Positions 7,085 to 17,691 of a stretch of 64,000 nucleotides of DNA are shown one piece after another (positions within the stretch are counted from its first letter, which is position 1; the number at the start of each line of letters is the position of its first letter). Both the position numbers and the translations under genes were made by a program. The notes under the pieces were generated by a model that searched no databases, was not told the DNA's origin, and was given only the letters and a program-made list of their open reading frames with translations. The DNA is taken from the NCBI GenBank assembly GCA_948630815.1, contig CAPIEU010000004.1, positions 1-64,000 on the forward strand. Reading direction: 5' to 3'. The DNA is from an uncultured Clostridia bacterium (GTDB lineage Bacteria > Bacillota > Clostridia > TANB77 > CAG-508).

Positions 7085-8875
7085 ATGAGATGTGCAGTAT
7101 ATGTAAGAGTTAGTACAGATGACCAAAGAGACAATGGCTATTCTATTGATTCACAACTTCGTATGATTAAAGAATATTGTGAAAAGAATGATTATAGTAT
7201 TGTAGATGTTTATAATGACGCAGGTCATTCTGGAAAAGATTTAATGCGACCAGAAATGCAAAGATTACTTGCAGATATTAAATCTAAAAAGATTGATAAG
7301 TTAATTGCTATTAAAGTAGATAGACTTACAAGAAACAACTATGATGGCTTTTGGTTACTTAATTACTGTGAAGAACACGATGTTAAGATTGAGTTAATAC
7401 TCGAGCCTTATGATGTATCTACTGCTAATGGTGAAATGATATTTGGTATGAATTTAGTGTTCGGACAACGAGAAAGAAAAGAAATTGGAGCCAGAACAAA
7501 GAGAGCAATGGAAGAAATGGCACTAGAGCATATTCACCCTAGTAAAGCACCTTATGGCTATGCTAGAAATAAACATACAGGACATTTAGAAATAGAACCT
7601 ATCGAAGCCCAAGTTGTAAAAGAAATATTTAAACTATGCCAAGAGGGAAACTCTACTAGAGGTATTGCTACAATTATGAAAGATAATAATGCTTATTTAA
7701 AAATTGGTAAATGGAGAGCAGATAGAGTTTATAAAATACTTACTAATTCTATTTATATCGGTATATTTGAATATGGAAAGTATAAGCGAAAACAACAAGA
7801 TATTTTAAGAGTAAAAGACTATTGCGAACCCATTATTGATGAAACAACTTGGAATGATACTAGAAATGTATTAGTAAAAAATAAGCATTCAAACTATGGC
7901 GAGTTTATTCATTTATTTTCAGGATTAGTAAAATGTCCGATATGTGGTAGTATTATGGCTTCATCAGAATCTTTTAAATATCCAAATGGAAAGCAAAAAG
8001 TTTATTACCATTTAAGGTGTAAAAATCATAATTGTAGTGGCTATGGATTTCATTATAATACCGAGAAAATAGAAGTTAAATTAAGGCGTGTTTTAGAAGA
8101 ATTAACTATCTTTATGATGGGAACTAATAACGAAATTATTACTTGTAATTCTACCAAAAGTAATGATGTTAAAGAAATAGAAAAAGCGATTGAAAAGTTA
8201 AAAATACAAGAGAAAAAATTGGTTGATTTATATTTAAGTTCAACATTAGATGTTGAAACTATCAATCATAAAAATGATGTTATCAAAAAAGAAATTGAGA
8301 AATTAAACAAGAAGAAAATAACTCTTGATCCAGATAACGAATCAAAAGAATATACAACAGAACTTCTGAAAAAATTAGATTGTAAAAAAGAAGATGACAA
8401 ACTAGTATTCAAAAATGTTAAGATGTTTAACTTCACTTTTTTCTATAATTTATTATCAAGAGAAGCCAAAAGAGATATGATTCATAGACTTATATCTGGG
8501 ATAGAAATCACAAGAGATGATAACTACAACATTGACATTAAATATATAAAATTCACAGATGAATTTATCTCAAAAAGCAGCAATGAGTTTATAAAGTACT
8601 TATATATTGTTTTAAAAAATGATAATGTTGGAATCAAATATTTAAATGAAATAACTAAGGAAGAATTAGAAACAAAGAAAAAAGATTATGATGTTTTATC
8701 AATTCTAAAGATAACAAGAAATGAATATCCGACTGAGTTTGTAGATGATTTTTTTGCTAAAGCACATAATCATTTCTATGTAGATGGTATTATTGGCTGT
8801 CCTTATTTTGAAGGAAATGCTGTTAAAGATTTTCTGTTATTGGTGCCTAAAAAAGAAATAGTAAAAGCAAATTAA
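7085..8875 (+). CDS. Large serine recombinase (TnpX-like integrase)
   Basis: This 596-residue site-specific recombinase would integrate and excise the element. The N-terminal resolvase domain has the nucleophile Ser10 in VYVRVSTDDQ, the Arg-rich KVDRLTRN motif (about 77-84) and FGQRERKEIGARTKRAM (about 126-142). The recombinase domain follows (about 155-260). A zinc-ribbon comes next, with Cys284, Cys287, Cys312 and Cys317, then a coiled-coil (about 360-410). It is shorter than TnpX of Tn4451 (about 707 residues) but has the same order of parts. GTGAGGAAACA-type repeats at 6913 and 7053 lie just upstream and could be binding sites. Confidence 0.9.
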   Translation: MRCAVYVRVSTDDQRDNGYSIDSQLRMIKEYCEKNDYSIVDVYNDAGHSGKDLMRPEMQRLLADIKSKKIDKLIAIKVDRLTRNNYDGFWLLNYCEEHDVKIELILEPYDVSTANGEMIFGMNLVFGQRERKEIGARTKRAMEEMALEHIHPSKAPYGYARNKHTGHLEIEPIEAQVVKEIFKLCQEGNSTRGIATIMKDNNAYLKIGKWRADRVYKILTNSIYIGIFEYGKYKRKQQDILRVKDYCEPIIDETTWNDTRNVLVKNKHSNYGEFIHLFSGLVKCPICGSIMASSESFKYPNGKQKVYYHLRCKNHNCSGYGFHYNTEKIEVKLRRVLEELTIFMMGTNNEIITCNSTKSNDVKEIEKAIEKLKIQEKKLVDLYLSSTLDVETINHKNDVIKKEIEKLNKKKITLDPDNESKEYTTELLKKLDCKKEDDKLVFKNVKMFNFTFFYNLLSREAKRDMIHRLISGIEITRDDNYNIDIKYIKFTDEFISKSSNEFIKYLYIVLKNDNVGIKYLNEITKEELETKKKDYDVLSILKITRNEYPTEFVDDFFAKAHNHFYVDGIIGCPYFEGNAVKDFLLLVPKKEIVKAN

Positions 8876-8893
8876 AAATGAAAGGAGTTATCA

Positions 8894-9136
8894 ATGAAAT
8901 TATTAACACAAGAAAGTATTATTAAAAATCAAGTAGATACCATAGAGCAATTTAAAGTTCTTGCCTATCTAAAAAAACAATTATCTATTGATGATTTTAC
9001 TGTATATTTAGTTGATAGATTTACTATTAAAGTAATAGATAAAAACAAAGAACAAGGTTATTTTAAATATAATATCAAAACAAAATCAGTAGATTTTTAT
9101 GAAAAAAATATTAAAAATAAAGAAATGGAGAGATGA
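8894..9136 (+). CDS. Hypothetical small protein
   Basis: This 80-residue protein is unrecognised: an N-terminal helix followed by a predicted beta-rich region and a basic tail. It starts 18 nt after the recombinase with AAAGGAG upstream and ends just before tnpV copy 2, so it is likely part of the recombinase operon. Confidence 0.6.
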   Translation: MKLLTQESIIKNQVDTIEQFKVLAYLKKQLSIDDFTVYLVDRFTIKVIDKNKEQGYFKYNIKTKSVDFYEKNIKNKEMER

Positions 9137-9140
9137 AAAA

Positions 9141-9503
9141 ATGAAATTAAATTATGTAAAAGTTGGCGACTATTTATTACCAAACCTAACAATAGAAAGA
9201 CAAAATAATGAAGAAATTAACAAGTATGGTTATTTAAGATTACATTATCTGAAAGCAAATAATAAAGTACTTTATACAACTCTTTTATTGAAAAATGAAT
9301 TAACAAATCATCTTGTTTCAGTTAGTATTGAAGCACAAAATAAATTAAATTCTTTAATGGAACAATACAAAAATTCTGATAAATTACTATCTGAAAAAAG
9401 TAAAATGGATAATCAAATTGAATGGGTAAAACGAATGAATAATTATAAAAATATGGCTGAAGAAGTGATATTAAATGAACTAATTTATACCGAAAATGTG
9501 TGA
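9141..9503 (+). CDS. tnpV: TnpV-family transposon protein (copy 2)
   Basis: This 120-residue protein is a closer match to TnpV than copy 1: VGDYLLPNLTIERQ at the start, YGYLRLHYLK, and the terminal block QIEWVKRMNNYKNMAEEVIL. The ATG at 9141 follows a GGAGAG site; the frame is open further upstream but overlaps the previous gene. It lies downstream of the recombinase, the same order as tnpX-tnpV in Tn4451. Two diverged tnpV copies in one region suggest that two related elements merged. Confidence 0.82.
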   Translation: MKLNYVKVGDYLLPNLTIERQNNEEINKYGYLRLHYLKANNKVLYTTLLLKNELTNHLVSVSIEAQNKLNSLMEQYKNSDKLLSEKSKMDNQIEWVKRMNNYKNMAEEVILNELIYTENV

Positions 9504-9578
9504 GGACAAATTAAGATTTATGTCCTAGCCAGCACTGAATTTGTCCACACACACAAATTCTATTATGGGAATTCCCAT
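9504..9578. other. Inverted repeats between tnpV and mobC, candidate oriT or operator
   Basis: A perfect 9-bp inverted repeat (9504-9512/9538-9546, GGACAAATT arms) flanked by GTGTG and CACAC is followed by a 14-bp palindrome, ATGGGAATTCCCAT (9565-9578). They sit immediately upstream of a ribbon-helix-helix mobilization protein, which commonly binds such sites at oriT or its own promoter. Confidence 0.45.
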
Positions 9579-9610
9579 ACCATTTTACATAAGAAACGGA
9601 GGTGATAGAA

Positions 9611-9928
9611 ATGAGAAAAAGAATGAGAGAAAAAACATTATATTTATCAGAAGAAGAAAATGAAATCTTAACTAAAAAATCCAACAAGTTAGGATTAAGT
9701 AAATCAGAATATATTAGACAATTAATTACTAATTTTGTTCCGATAAAAACTGATAGTAATATTTTATCTAAACACGAGCAAGATTTTAAAATGATTGGTA
9801 ATGGACTTAATGCTGTAACTAGAGATGCTCATAGATATGGATTCATTAATGAACGTGATTTAAATCGCTATCTATTGTGGTTGAATGATGTATGTGAAGA
9901 TATAAAATTCAATTTAGATATTAATTAA
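9611..9928 (+). CDS. MobC-like ribbon-helix-helix mobilization protein
   Basis: This 105-residue protein has an N-terminal ribbon-helix-helix motif, YLSEEENEILTKKSNKLGLS followed by KSEYIRQLI (about 10-38), and a C-terminal helical part like MobC relaxosome accessory proteins. These bind oriT and help the relaxase. The ATG at 9611 follows CGGAGGTG; a GTG at 9602 is less likely. It is separated from the MobV gene by 6 kb, so it may belong to a different original module. Confidence 0.75.
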   Translation: MRKRMREKTLYLSEEENEILTKKSNKLGLSKSEYIRQLITNFVPIKTDSNILSKHEQDFKMIGNGLNAVTRDAHRYGFINERDLNRYLLWLNDVCEDIKFNLDIN

Positions 9929-10090
9929 AATGAGTTTGGAAAATTCAGATAGAAATATCTGATTTTCTTTTACGAATTATTGTCGAACTATGGCAATTAA
10001 AACCATTATATAGTATAATATTTATGAAGAAAAACACTTGAGCAATAAAAAAATGAGTGATGATTAAATTTATGTAAGGAGTCGTGAAAA

Positions 10091-11845
10091 ATGGAAACAA
10101 CTAACTTATCAAAAATTAGAAGAGATAAAATGTTAATGACTATAAATGAAATTAAAAAGAATATTTTTGATGAAGAAACTTTAACAAACTTATCAATGAT
10201 AGAAAATGAATTAACAAAAAAGAAATATGGTCTTATTTGGGAAGAACATGAAGAACGCGTTGATAAAGAGTTAGAAACACAAATACCTACTTTTGAAGAA
10301 TTAAAAGATAAAGAAATAATATCTAATCCTGATGATAAGTTTAATTTTTTACTTGAGGGAGATAACTTACATAGTCTTTATCTTTTAGAAAAAACTCATA
10401 AAGGTAAAATAGATGTTATATATATTGATCCACCATATAATACAGGAAGTAATGATTTTATTTATAATGACAAAATAATTGATGATGAAGATGGATACAA
10501 GCATTCAAAATGGTTATCCTTTATGGAAAAAAGATTAAAAATTGCAAAAGAACTATTAAGTGATACAGGTTTAATATTTATTTCTATTGATGATAATGAA
10601 ATATCACAGTTAAAATTATTATGTGATGATATTTTTAATGAATTAAATAGAATTTCAACACATCATGTGCAAGTGAGATATGCAGAAAAATCATTAGCGG
10701 ATGGGAAACCCGTAAAGCCTATTATGGAATATGTATTAATCTACGCAAAAGACATAGCACAAAACAAGTTAAATCTTCCGAAAGAAGAATATACTGATTC
10801 TAGTTTTATTTATAGAATTAAGGAATTATCAAAAGGAACATCAATTAAAAATTTTGATGGTACTGAAATGATTGTGTTTAAAAAAGATGAATGGGAAATA
10901 ATTAAGGAAGAAACATCAAATATTAATTTACTTAAAGAAACTTGGGTATCTGGAACTATTTATTCTAAAATGTCATATGGGCAAGTTGTTAGAAAATATA
11001 TAGAACCTAGATACAATTTAGACGGATTAGGAAATTTATATAAAGTAATTGGTCGTGGAGATGATGGGCTTGGATATAGATATTATGTAGGTCCATCTAA
11101 ATTAGGTTCAACAAGGTGTAAAATGTATTCTGGAATGCCCATTGAAAGAGTAAAAGAAATAAATTCTTATAATGGTTCATTCCGCGAAGTTCCTATATCA
11201 AATATGATGAATTTTGCACCAGACTTTGGCAATATTCGTCACGAAGGGAATATGCCATTTAATAGTGGTAAAAAACCTGTAAAAATGCTGAAAGAACTAA
11301 TTAACTATCATACCAATAAAAATGCAATTATATTAGATTTCTTTGCTGGTTCTGGAAGTATAGCACAAGCAGTATTAGAATTAAATAATATAGACAAAGG
11401 AAATAGAAAATACATTCTTTGCACTAATAACGAAAGCAGAATTTGTGAAGATATAACTTATAATAGAATTAAAAATGTAATAAATGGTTATGGCAAGTAC
11501 CCCCCTTGTCCCTCTAATTTAAAGTATTATAGATGTACTTACATTCCTAGAATAAATACAGAACAAGAAAACTTGCATAATAATTTGTTAATAAATATTA
11601 AAAATCTTATTCAATTAGAAAATGGAATTGAAATAGATGATAAAAAAATAAAAATTTATTTAGATGAAGAAGAATTAGATAAATTTAGTATTAATCAAAA
11701 CGAATTATTCGAATGTGAGAAAATATATATATCAAGTGATATACTACTTACAACGGAACAAGAAAAAATATTTGAAGATAACAATGTTGAAGTATATATC
11801 ATACCTGAATATTATTTTGAAGATGAGATTATGGAGGTAATGTAA
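10091..11845 (+). CDS. mod: Type III restriction-modification methyltransferase (Mod)
   Basis: This 584-residue beta-class adenine-N6 DNA methyltransferase has motif IV DPPYNTGS at residues 113-120 and motif I DFFAGSGS at 416-423, in that circular order. The segment between them (about 200-380) is the target recognition part. It modifies the recognition site and gives specificity to Res. The stop overlaps the res start (TAATG), so the two are translationally coupled. It is shorter than EcoP15I Mod (about 644) but nothing essential appears missing. AAGGAGTC precedes the start. Confidence 0.9.
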   Translation: METTNLSKIRRDKMLMTINEIKKNIFDEETLTNLSMIENELTKKKYGLIWEEHEERVDKELETQIPTFEELKDKEIISNPDDKFNFLLEGDNLHSLYLLEKTHKGKIDVIYIDPPYNTGSNDFIYNDKIIDDEDGYKHSKWLSFMEKRLKIAKELLSDTGLIFISIDDNEISQLKLLCDDIFNELNRISTHHVQVRYAEKSLADGKPVKPIMEYVLIYAKDIAQNKLNLPKEEYTDSSFIYRIKELSKGTSIKNFDGTEMIVFKKDEWEIIKEETSNINLLKETWVSGTIYSKMSYGQVVRKYIEPRYNLDGLGNLYKVIGRGDDGLGYRYYVGPSKLGSTRCKMYSGMPIERVKEINSYNGSFREVPISNMMNFAPDFGNIRHEGNMPFNSGKKPVKMLKELINYHTNKNAIILDFFAGSGSIAQAVLELNNIDKGNRKYILCTNNESRICEDITYNRIKNVINGYGKYPPCPSNLKYYRCTYIPRINTEQENLHNNLLINIKNLIQLENGIEIDDKKIKIYLDEEELDKFSINQNELFECEKIYISSDILLTTEQEKIFEDNNVEVYIIPEYYFEDEIMEVM

Positions 11846-14043
11846 TGCAAGGAATAAAATTAAAAGAATTTCAAATAGATACAGTAAATAAATTACTTGA
11901 TGCCACTTCAGTTGGAATTAAAAAAGAAGTTTTAGTACAAGCCCCTACAGGAAGCGGGAAAACAATTATATTAGTATCGTATATTGAAGAATATTTAAAA
12001 GAAAATAATAAAACTATATTTGTATGGCTAACACCAGGAAAAGGAGATTTAGAAGAACAAAGTAGGAAAAAGATGATAAAGTTTTTGCCTCATCATAATA
12101 CAAAGAATATCCAAGATGTATTATTACAAGGTTTTGATGCAAAAGATACGGCTTTCATAAACTGGGAAACTATTACCAAAAAAGGAAATAATGCTTTAAG
12201 AGAAGCAGAAAGAAAAAATCTTTATGAAAGAATTCACGAAGCACATAATAATGGCTATAAATTTATTGTAGTTGTTGATGAAGAACACTTAAATAAAACT
12301 GTTAAAGCGGAAAGCATCATTGAATATATGAATCCTGAATATATAGTTCGTGTTAGTGCTACTACTAAAACAAATAAAGAAGCAGAATTTATTAGTATTG
12401 ATGAATTAGAAGTAATAAATGCAGGACTTATTACACGAGCATTATATATAAATGAGAATGTATCTAATACCTCTACTCTTTCAAATGAGCATGAGTACTT
12501 ACTTGATTTAGCAATTAATAAGAGAAAAGCAATTAAAGAAGAATATATAAAACTTGGAGTTCAAGTAAATCCATTAATAATTATTCAAGTACCTAGTAAA
12601 TCAGATGATTTAATTAAGCAAATTGAGAGTATTCTTGAAGATAAAAAGTATACTTATGATAGACAAAATTTAGCAATATGGTTATCTGATAGAAAAGAAA
12701 ATATTGAGAATATTGAAGACAACGAGTCTAATCAAGCAATTCTTATAATGAAACAAGCCATCTCTACTGGATGGGATTGTCCTAGAGCAAAAATACTTGT
12801 AAAACTTCGTGATAATATGAGTGAAGACTTTGAAACACAAACTATAGGAAGAATTAGAAGAATGCCTCAAGCACATCATTATGATAATGTTTTGTTAGAT
12901 AATTGTTATCTTTATACTTTTGATGAAAAGTATGAACAATCAGTTAAGCAAGAATTAGGTTCAAATGCTTATGACACTAAAATAATATTCTTGAAAAATG
13001 AACATAAAAATTTAACTCTAAAAAAATTAACATTTGATAACAACTTTGATGGTTTTGGTGAAAGAGAAACATTTAATATCTTGCATGATTTTTATGTTGA
13101 TAAGTATAAATTGACTTCTAAAAAGAAAGATAATAAAACCATATTAGAAGCCAACGGCTATGTTTTTAAAGACACAATAGATAATTATATTATTCAAGAC
13201 AAAATAGTTAGAATTAACTCTAATGAATTAGAAAATGCCAATAGAATTAAAGTTCAGTCTGAAGTTAGTACAAACAAAAATGGTTTTGAATTAAGACATT
13301 CCATAAATGAAATAGCATCTAAAATAGGAATGAGTTATAGTAAAACAAGATTAATGCTAGAAAGAATGTTTTGGAAACAAAAATTATTTAGTAAAAAATT
13401 TGTGGATTTAACAATAACAGAGTTTTATGCTTTTGTAATTAATAATGAAAGTATTTTAAAATACGATTTTCAAGAAGCAGTATCACAAAAAGCAAGACAA
13501 ATGAAAATGAAATTTGAAGAATTAAAAGAAATAGACTGGAAAGCACCAGAAATGGATTATATTAAGTATGATCCTAAAATGAAAGATACTATAATATATG
13601 AAAAATCAATTTATGGAGAATATCCAAATAGTACAATTAAATCTAAAAGTGAGAGAATGTTCGAGTTCTTTTGTGAAAACAATGATACTATTAAATGGTT
13701 CTATAAAAACGGTGAATCATCAAGCGATTATTTCTCAATAGTATATGTAGATGCGGTAAATCATAAATGGCATTTCTACCCTGATTTTATAGTCTGCGAT
13801 AAAGATAATAAGATATGGATTATTGAAACTAAAGGTGGCGAAAATGCTACTGGTAAATCTAAAAATGTTGATATTAAAGTAGAAAATAAATTTGAGGCAT
13901 TAAAGGAATATTCTAAAAAATACAATGTTAATTGGGGAGTTGTTAGGGATTATGATAAGAATGATTCACTATATTTTTGCAATACTGAATATACAGAAGA
14001 TATGGAGAATGACAATTGGCAATTATTAGATAAGATTTTTTAG
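11845..14043 (+). CDS. res: Type III restriction enzyme Res subunit
   Basis: This 732-residue SF2 helicase-nuclease has Walker A QAPTGSGKT at 32-40, motif II DEEH at 145-148, motif III SATTK at about 171-175, and motif VI QTIGRIRR at about 332-339. The C-terminal PD-(D/E)xK nuclease shows Pro646-Asp647 and ETK at 661-663. It cuts DNA with unmodified sites together with Mod. It is somewhat short for Res (usually 850-1000) because the stretch between helicase and nuclease is reduced, but all motifs are present. Confidence 0.9.
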   Translation: MQGIKLKEFQIDTVNKLLDATSVGIKKEVLVQAPTGSGKTIILVSYIEEYLKENNKTIFVWLTPGKGDLEEQSRKKMIKFLPHHNTKNIQDVLLQGFDAKDTAFINWETITKKGNNALREAERKNLYERIHEAHNNGYKFIVVVDEEHLNKTVKAESIIEYMNPEYIVRVSATTKTNKEAEFISIDELEVINAGLITRALYINENVSNTSTLSNEHEYLLDLAINKRKAIKEEYIKLGVQVNPLIIIQVPSKSDDLIKQIESILEDKKYTYDRQNLAIWLSDRKENIENIEDNESNQAILIMKQAISTGWDCPRAKILVKLRDNMSEDFETQTIGRIRRMPQAHHYDNVLLDNCYLYTFDEKYEQSVKQELGSNAYDTKIIFLKNEHKNLTLKKLTFDNNFDGFGERETFNILHDFYVDKYKLTSKKKDNKTILEANGYVFKDTIDNYIIQDKIVRINSNELENANRIKVQSEVSTNKNGFELRHSINEIASKIGMSYSKTRLMLERMFWKQKLFSKKFVDLTITEFYAFVINNESILKYDFQEAVSQKARQMKMKFEELKEIDWKAPEMDYIKYDPKMKDTIIYEKSIYGEYPNSTIKSKSERMFEFFCENNDTIKWFYKNGESSSDYFSIVYVDAVNHKWHFYPDFIVCDKDNKIWIIETKGGENATGKSKNVDIKVENKFEALKEYSKKYNVNWGVVRDYDKNDSLYFCNTEYTEDMENDNWQLLDKIF

Positions 14044-14079
14044 TAATTATTTTAAATATAAGTGAAAGGAGGAAGTTAA

Positions 14080-17000
14080 TTGTCTAAATTTTTAAAAGTA
14101 CAACAAGGAATCTTAGGGCTCGGTCCTGGGGAATATCAAAGATTTTGTGCAGATTACATTATAAAGAAAAAAGGTTATAAAAATATGCACGATATAGGTA
14201 GCAAAGAAGGAACAAATAAAACAACTATAGGAATCCCAGATTCATATAATATCAACGAAGATGGAACATATTCATTACTTATGTATGGAACAGTTGAAAA
14301 ACAATCTATATCAAAATTAGAAATGGATATTAAAGATGCCCACTCTGAAAGTAAAACTGGAATACCTCAAGATAAAATTAAAGAAATAATTTGCTTTCAC
14401 ACAAATACAAATATAAAGCCAGGTGATCATACCAGATTAACTACTTTATACAAAGATACAACTATAGAACTTATTGACATAGATTCAATGGCACATGATG
14501 TTTGTGAGAATTACCAAAGTTTAGCAAGTGATTATTTACAAATTCCTATTGATACAAATCAAATAAGTGATATAGATGATTTTATAAAACGATATGATAG
14601 ATTTTCTGTTAATTCTCCATTATCTCTAGAATACATAGAAAGAAAAGAAAAAGAAGAAATTATTAATAACATTAATAATACTGAAACATTATTATTACTT
14701 ACGGGTAAACCAGGAATAGGTAAAACTAAAATTGCAATTGAAATATGTAGATACTTGGAGATAAAAGAAAATCTATGTTGCTTATGTATTAGACCAAATG
14801 GAAAAGAGATATATGATGATATAAAGACTACATTAGAGAATAATAAAAATTGTTTAATATTTATAGATGACATTAATAATTTACATCAGATTCAAAGTTT
14901 TGTTGATTGTATAATTACTAATGAAAATAAAAACATAAAAATTGTAGCCACAATAAGAGATTATCTTTTAAATGGAATTCTAAACAAGTTAAATTATTAT
15001 AGTATTAAACCCAATGTATACACACTAAATAAAATGGAAGATATTGACCTTATAAAAATACTTGAAAATTCTTTTAATATAAAAAATAAAAATTGGCAAC
15101 AACAAATATTGAAAATTTCAAATGGTAATCCTAGAATTGCTATAATGGCTTCCAAATCAATATTAGATGGAAAAGTAAAAACTTTAAATAGTATACTAGA
15201 TGTATTCAAAAGTTATTATGATAAAACTATAGAAGAAAATAAATTATCAACTTCTCAAATAAAAATGTTATTCTATATTTCTCTTCTTTCTCCTTTCAGT
15301 ATAGAAAATAAAGAAATAAAAAACACATTAGAAGTTATGGGAATATATGACATCGAAGAATATAAAAAATTGAGAGATTTAGAATTAATTGAGTTTTATA
15401 ATGATGAAGCAATAAAAATTAGTGACCAAAATTTTGCAAATTATATAATATATAAGTATTTAATAGAATTGAAAGAAATAAAAGTTTCTGACTTATTAAT
15501 GAAAATATATCCGAAATTTATAAAAAAATTTATAAATGCTATTAATATGATAAATGAGTTATTTTTTAGTTCTGAAGAATTAGAGTATATAATAAGTGAA
15601 ATAAACACTGTTTGGGAAAAATCTGACTATAAAGATGATGATTTGTTTTTTAAATCGTTTCATAACATAAATATTCCCAAAGCCTTAACTATCATAGATA
15701 GTAGAATTAATTCAGAGAAGCAAGCTGATATTCCACAAGAAATACAATATAATGATAATGTATACATGAATAATGAAATACTTGAAATATTAGCTGATGT
15801 TAAGAATTCTGATTATTCTGAAATGGCTTTTAAATTGCTGATTTCGTATTTAATGAAAAGACCAGATTTATATAATGAAATATGCAAAAATATAAAAGAT
15901 TCTTGGCTGATGAAAGAACAAAATCCAGATTTTAAACTTGAAACAAACATTATTTCTATATTGTTTGATAAATATAATGAAAAAAATGAATACAATAATA
16001 TACTAAAACTTATATTAACAAAATCATTGAAATATTGTTTAGAAACTGAATTTCATATAAGTAAACAAGGCAAAGATATTAGAACTCTGAATCTTTTAAC
16101 AATTACATTACAACCTTGTGAAAATGTATTTCAATTTAGGAAATTCTTGTTTGACATATTTATAAAAATCTATACTAATGATTCTAGTTATATATGTTTA
16201 TTGATGGATTATTCTATATGGCCACACGAAGATGAACAAATTGATATCATTAAAAATGATTTTCAAATGCTAGAAAAGGAACTATTCTGCAAATGGAGAA
16301 ATCCTAATATTTCTCAATGCAAAGTATTAGATTTTATTGAAAAGATGTGCAAAAAAAGAAATATATCTGTTACAGAATCAATACAAAATTATAAACAAAA
16401 TAAAGAATATAGCATATTAAGAATTTTTGAAAAGTATGATTATGATAAAGAAAATATCGAGTTAAATGAACTTTTAGTTAAATCATCACCAATAGATTAT
16501 AAATATTTTTTTGAAATCTTAAAAAAAGTAGAGAATGATAAAATTAAAGTTGATAATTGGAAGATTCAAAATTCTATTGCACTACTCTTTAAATATATTA
16601 TTAATAATAAATATGAAATATTTAACGAAGTTTTTGAATACTTTTTAAATTGTGATTGTCCTTTCAAATCATATCCAGATTATTTGTTTTTAATAGAGAA
16701 TAAAGATGAAGTTATTGATTTGCTAGTTAAAAGTAACAGTAATTCAAAGTATTTCTTTTTAAGTTTTCTATTAGATTCATTTATAGAAGCAAAATATCTA
16801 GTTAATATTGAAAATTTTCTAAAAGGACAACAGAATAATGAAAATAAATATACTCTAAATTTATCAACAATTGTTAACTATTCAAAATACGATTCTACCA
16901 TAATTGAGAATTACACAAACGAAATACTTAAATCTGATGAATTTGGATTAATAATAAGTTACACAAATTGTTTAACAGACAATTTAGAAGAAATTCAAAA

Positions 17001-17691
17001 AATATATGATTCATTTGATAATAAAGATATTTTAGAATGTTTATATTTAAAAATTGTCGATAGCCATGTTGATTATAAAGGCTATATGGGATTCTTATTG
17101 GTTAAAAATGATTGCAATTTTTTCAGACGAATAATTAACAATAAAGGAATCAATCGAACTGGTAAAATTAGTAAGATAATAGAAAACATATGGAAAGATA
17201 GCAATTCAGATAAAATAATATTAAACATATACAATGAAATATTAGATTCAAAATTTGGTTATTTAGATTTAAATTATTTGTTTAATCATTCAAATAATGA
17301 TATCAAAGAAATACAGAATACATGGTTAAAAAAGTATATTGAATCTAGCAAGAATGATAGAGAAAAAATTAAATACATATTCTATGTAATAAGTGAGAGA
17401 GATAAAGAATCAAAAGAAGAATTAATATTATGGTTATTAGAAGTAACTAATGATTTTGAAATATTTAAATCTATTTCATTCTTCTCAAACTCTGAATCAT
17501 GGAGCAATAGTAGAATACCACTAATTGAAAATAAAATTGAATTTTTAGAAAATTTAAAAAGCAAAATTTTGGTTAAAAGTGATATAAAATATATTTCTCA
17601 TATTGATCACATAAATTCTATAATCAATTGGTACAAAGATGACATTAAAAAAACTAAAGTAGAGGAATATTTAGATGATTTTTACAATTAA
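14080..17691 (+). CDS. Large STAND-type NTPase with N-terminal nuclease-like domain
   Basis: This 1203-residue protein is probably a defence effector. The N-terminal 150 residues look like a restriction-endonuclease fold (Asp54 in GIPDSY, then VEKQ at 72-75). A P-loop NTPase follows: Walker A TGKPGIGKT at 208-216, Walker B CLIFIDDINN at 258-267 and ATIRD near 289-293. The remaining 800 residues are Asn/Lys/Ile-rich, helical and repeat-like, as in sensor arms of nSTAND3/Avs-type proteins. It begins with TTG 8 nt after GGAGGAAG, 36 nt after res, so it likely belongs to the same transcript. The exact family cannot be fixed without a profile search; cytoplasmic phage sensing is inference. Confidence 0.72.
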   Translation: MSKFLKVQQGILGLGPGEYQRFCADYIIKKKGYKNMHDIGSKEGTNKTTIGIPDSYNINEDGTYSLLMYGTVEKQSISKLEMDIKDAHSESKTGIPQDKIKEIICFHTNTNIKPGDHTRLTTLYKDTTIELIDIDSMAHDVCENYQSLASDYLQIPIDTNQISDIDDFIKRYDRFSVNSPLSLEYIERKEKEEIINNINNTETLLLLTGKPGIGKTKIAIEICRYLEIKENLCCLCIRPNGKEIYDDIKTTLENNKNCLIFIDDINNLHQIQSFVDCIITNENKNIKIVATIRDYLLNGILNKLNYYSIKPNVYTLNKMEDIDLIKILENSFNIKNKNWQQQILKISNGNPRIAIMASKSILDGKVKTLNSILDVFKSYYDKTIEENKLSTSQIKMLFYISLLSPFSIENKEIKNTLEVMGIYDIEEYKKLRDLELIEFYNDEAIKISDQNFANYIIYKYLIELKEIKVSDLLMKIYPKFIKKFINAINMINELFFSSEELEYIISEINTVWEKSDYKDDDLFFKSFHNINIPKALTIIDSRINSEKQADIPQEIQYNDNVYMNNEILEILADVKNSDYSEMAFKLLISYLMKRPDLYNEICKNIKDSWLMKEQNPDFKLETNIISILFDKYNEKNEYNNILKLILTKSLKYCLETEFHISKQGKDIRTLNLLTITLQPCENVFQFRKFLFDIFIKIYTNDSSYICLLMDYSIWPHEDEQIDIIKNDFQMLEKELFCKWRNPNISQCKVLDFIEKMCKKRNISVTESIQNYKQNKEYSILRIFEKYDYDKENIELNELLVKSSPIDYKYFFEILKKVENDKIKVDNWKIQNSIALLFKYIINNKYEIFNEVFEYFLNCDCPFKSYPDYLFLIENKDEVIDLLVKSNSNSKYFFLSFLLDSFIEAKYLVNIENFLKGQQNNENKYTLNLSTIVNYSKYDSTIIENYTNEILKSDEFGLIISYTNCLTDNLEEIQKIYDSFDNKDILECLYLKIVDSHVDYKGYMGFLLVKNDCNFFRRIINNKGINRTGKISKIIENIWKDSNSDKIILNIYNEILDSKFGYLDLNYLFNHSNNDIKEIQNTWLKKYIESSKNDREKIKYIFYVISERDKESKEELILWLLEVTNDFEIFKSISFFSNSESWSNSRIPLIENKIEFLENLKSKILVKSDIKYISHIDHINSIINWYKDDIKKTKVEEYLDDFYN

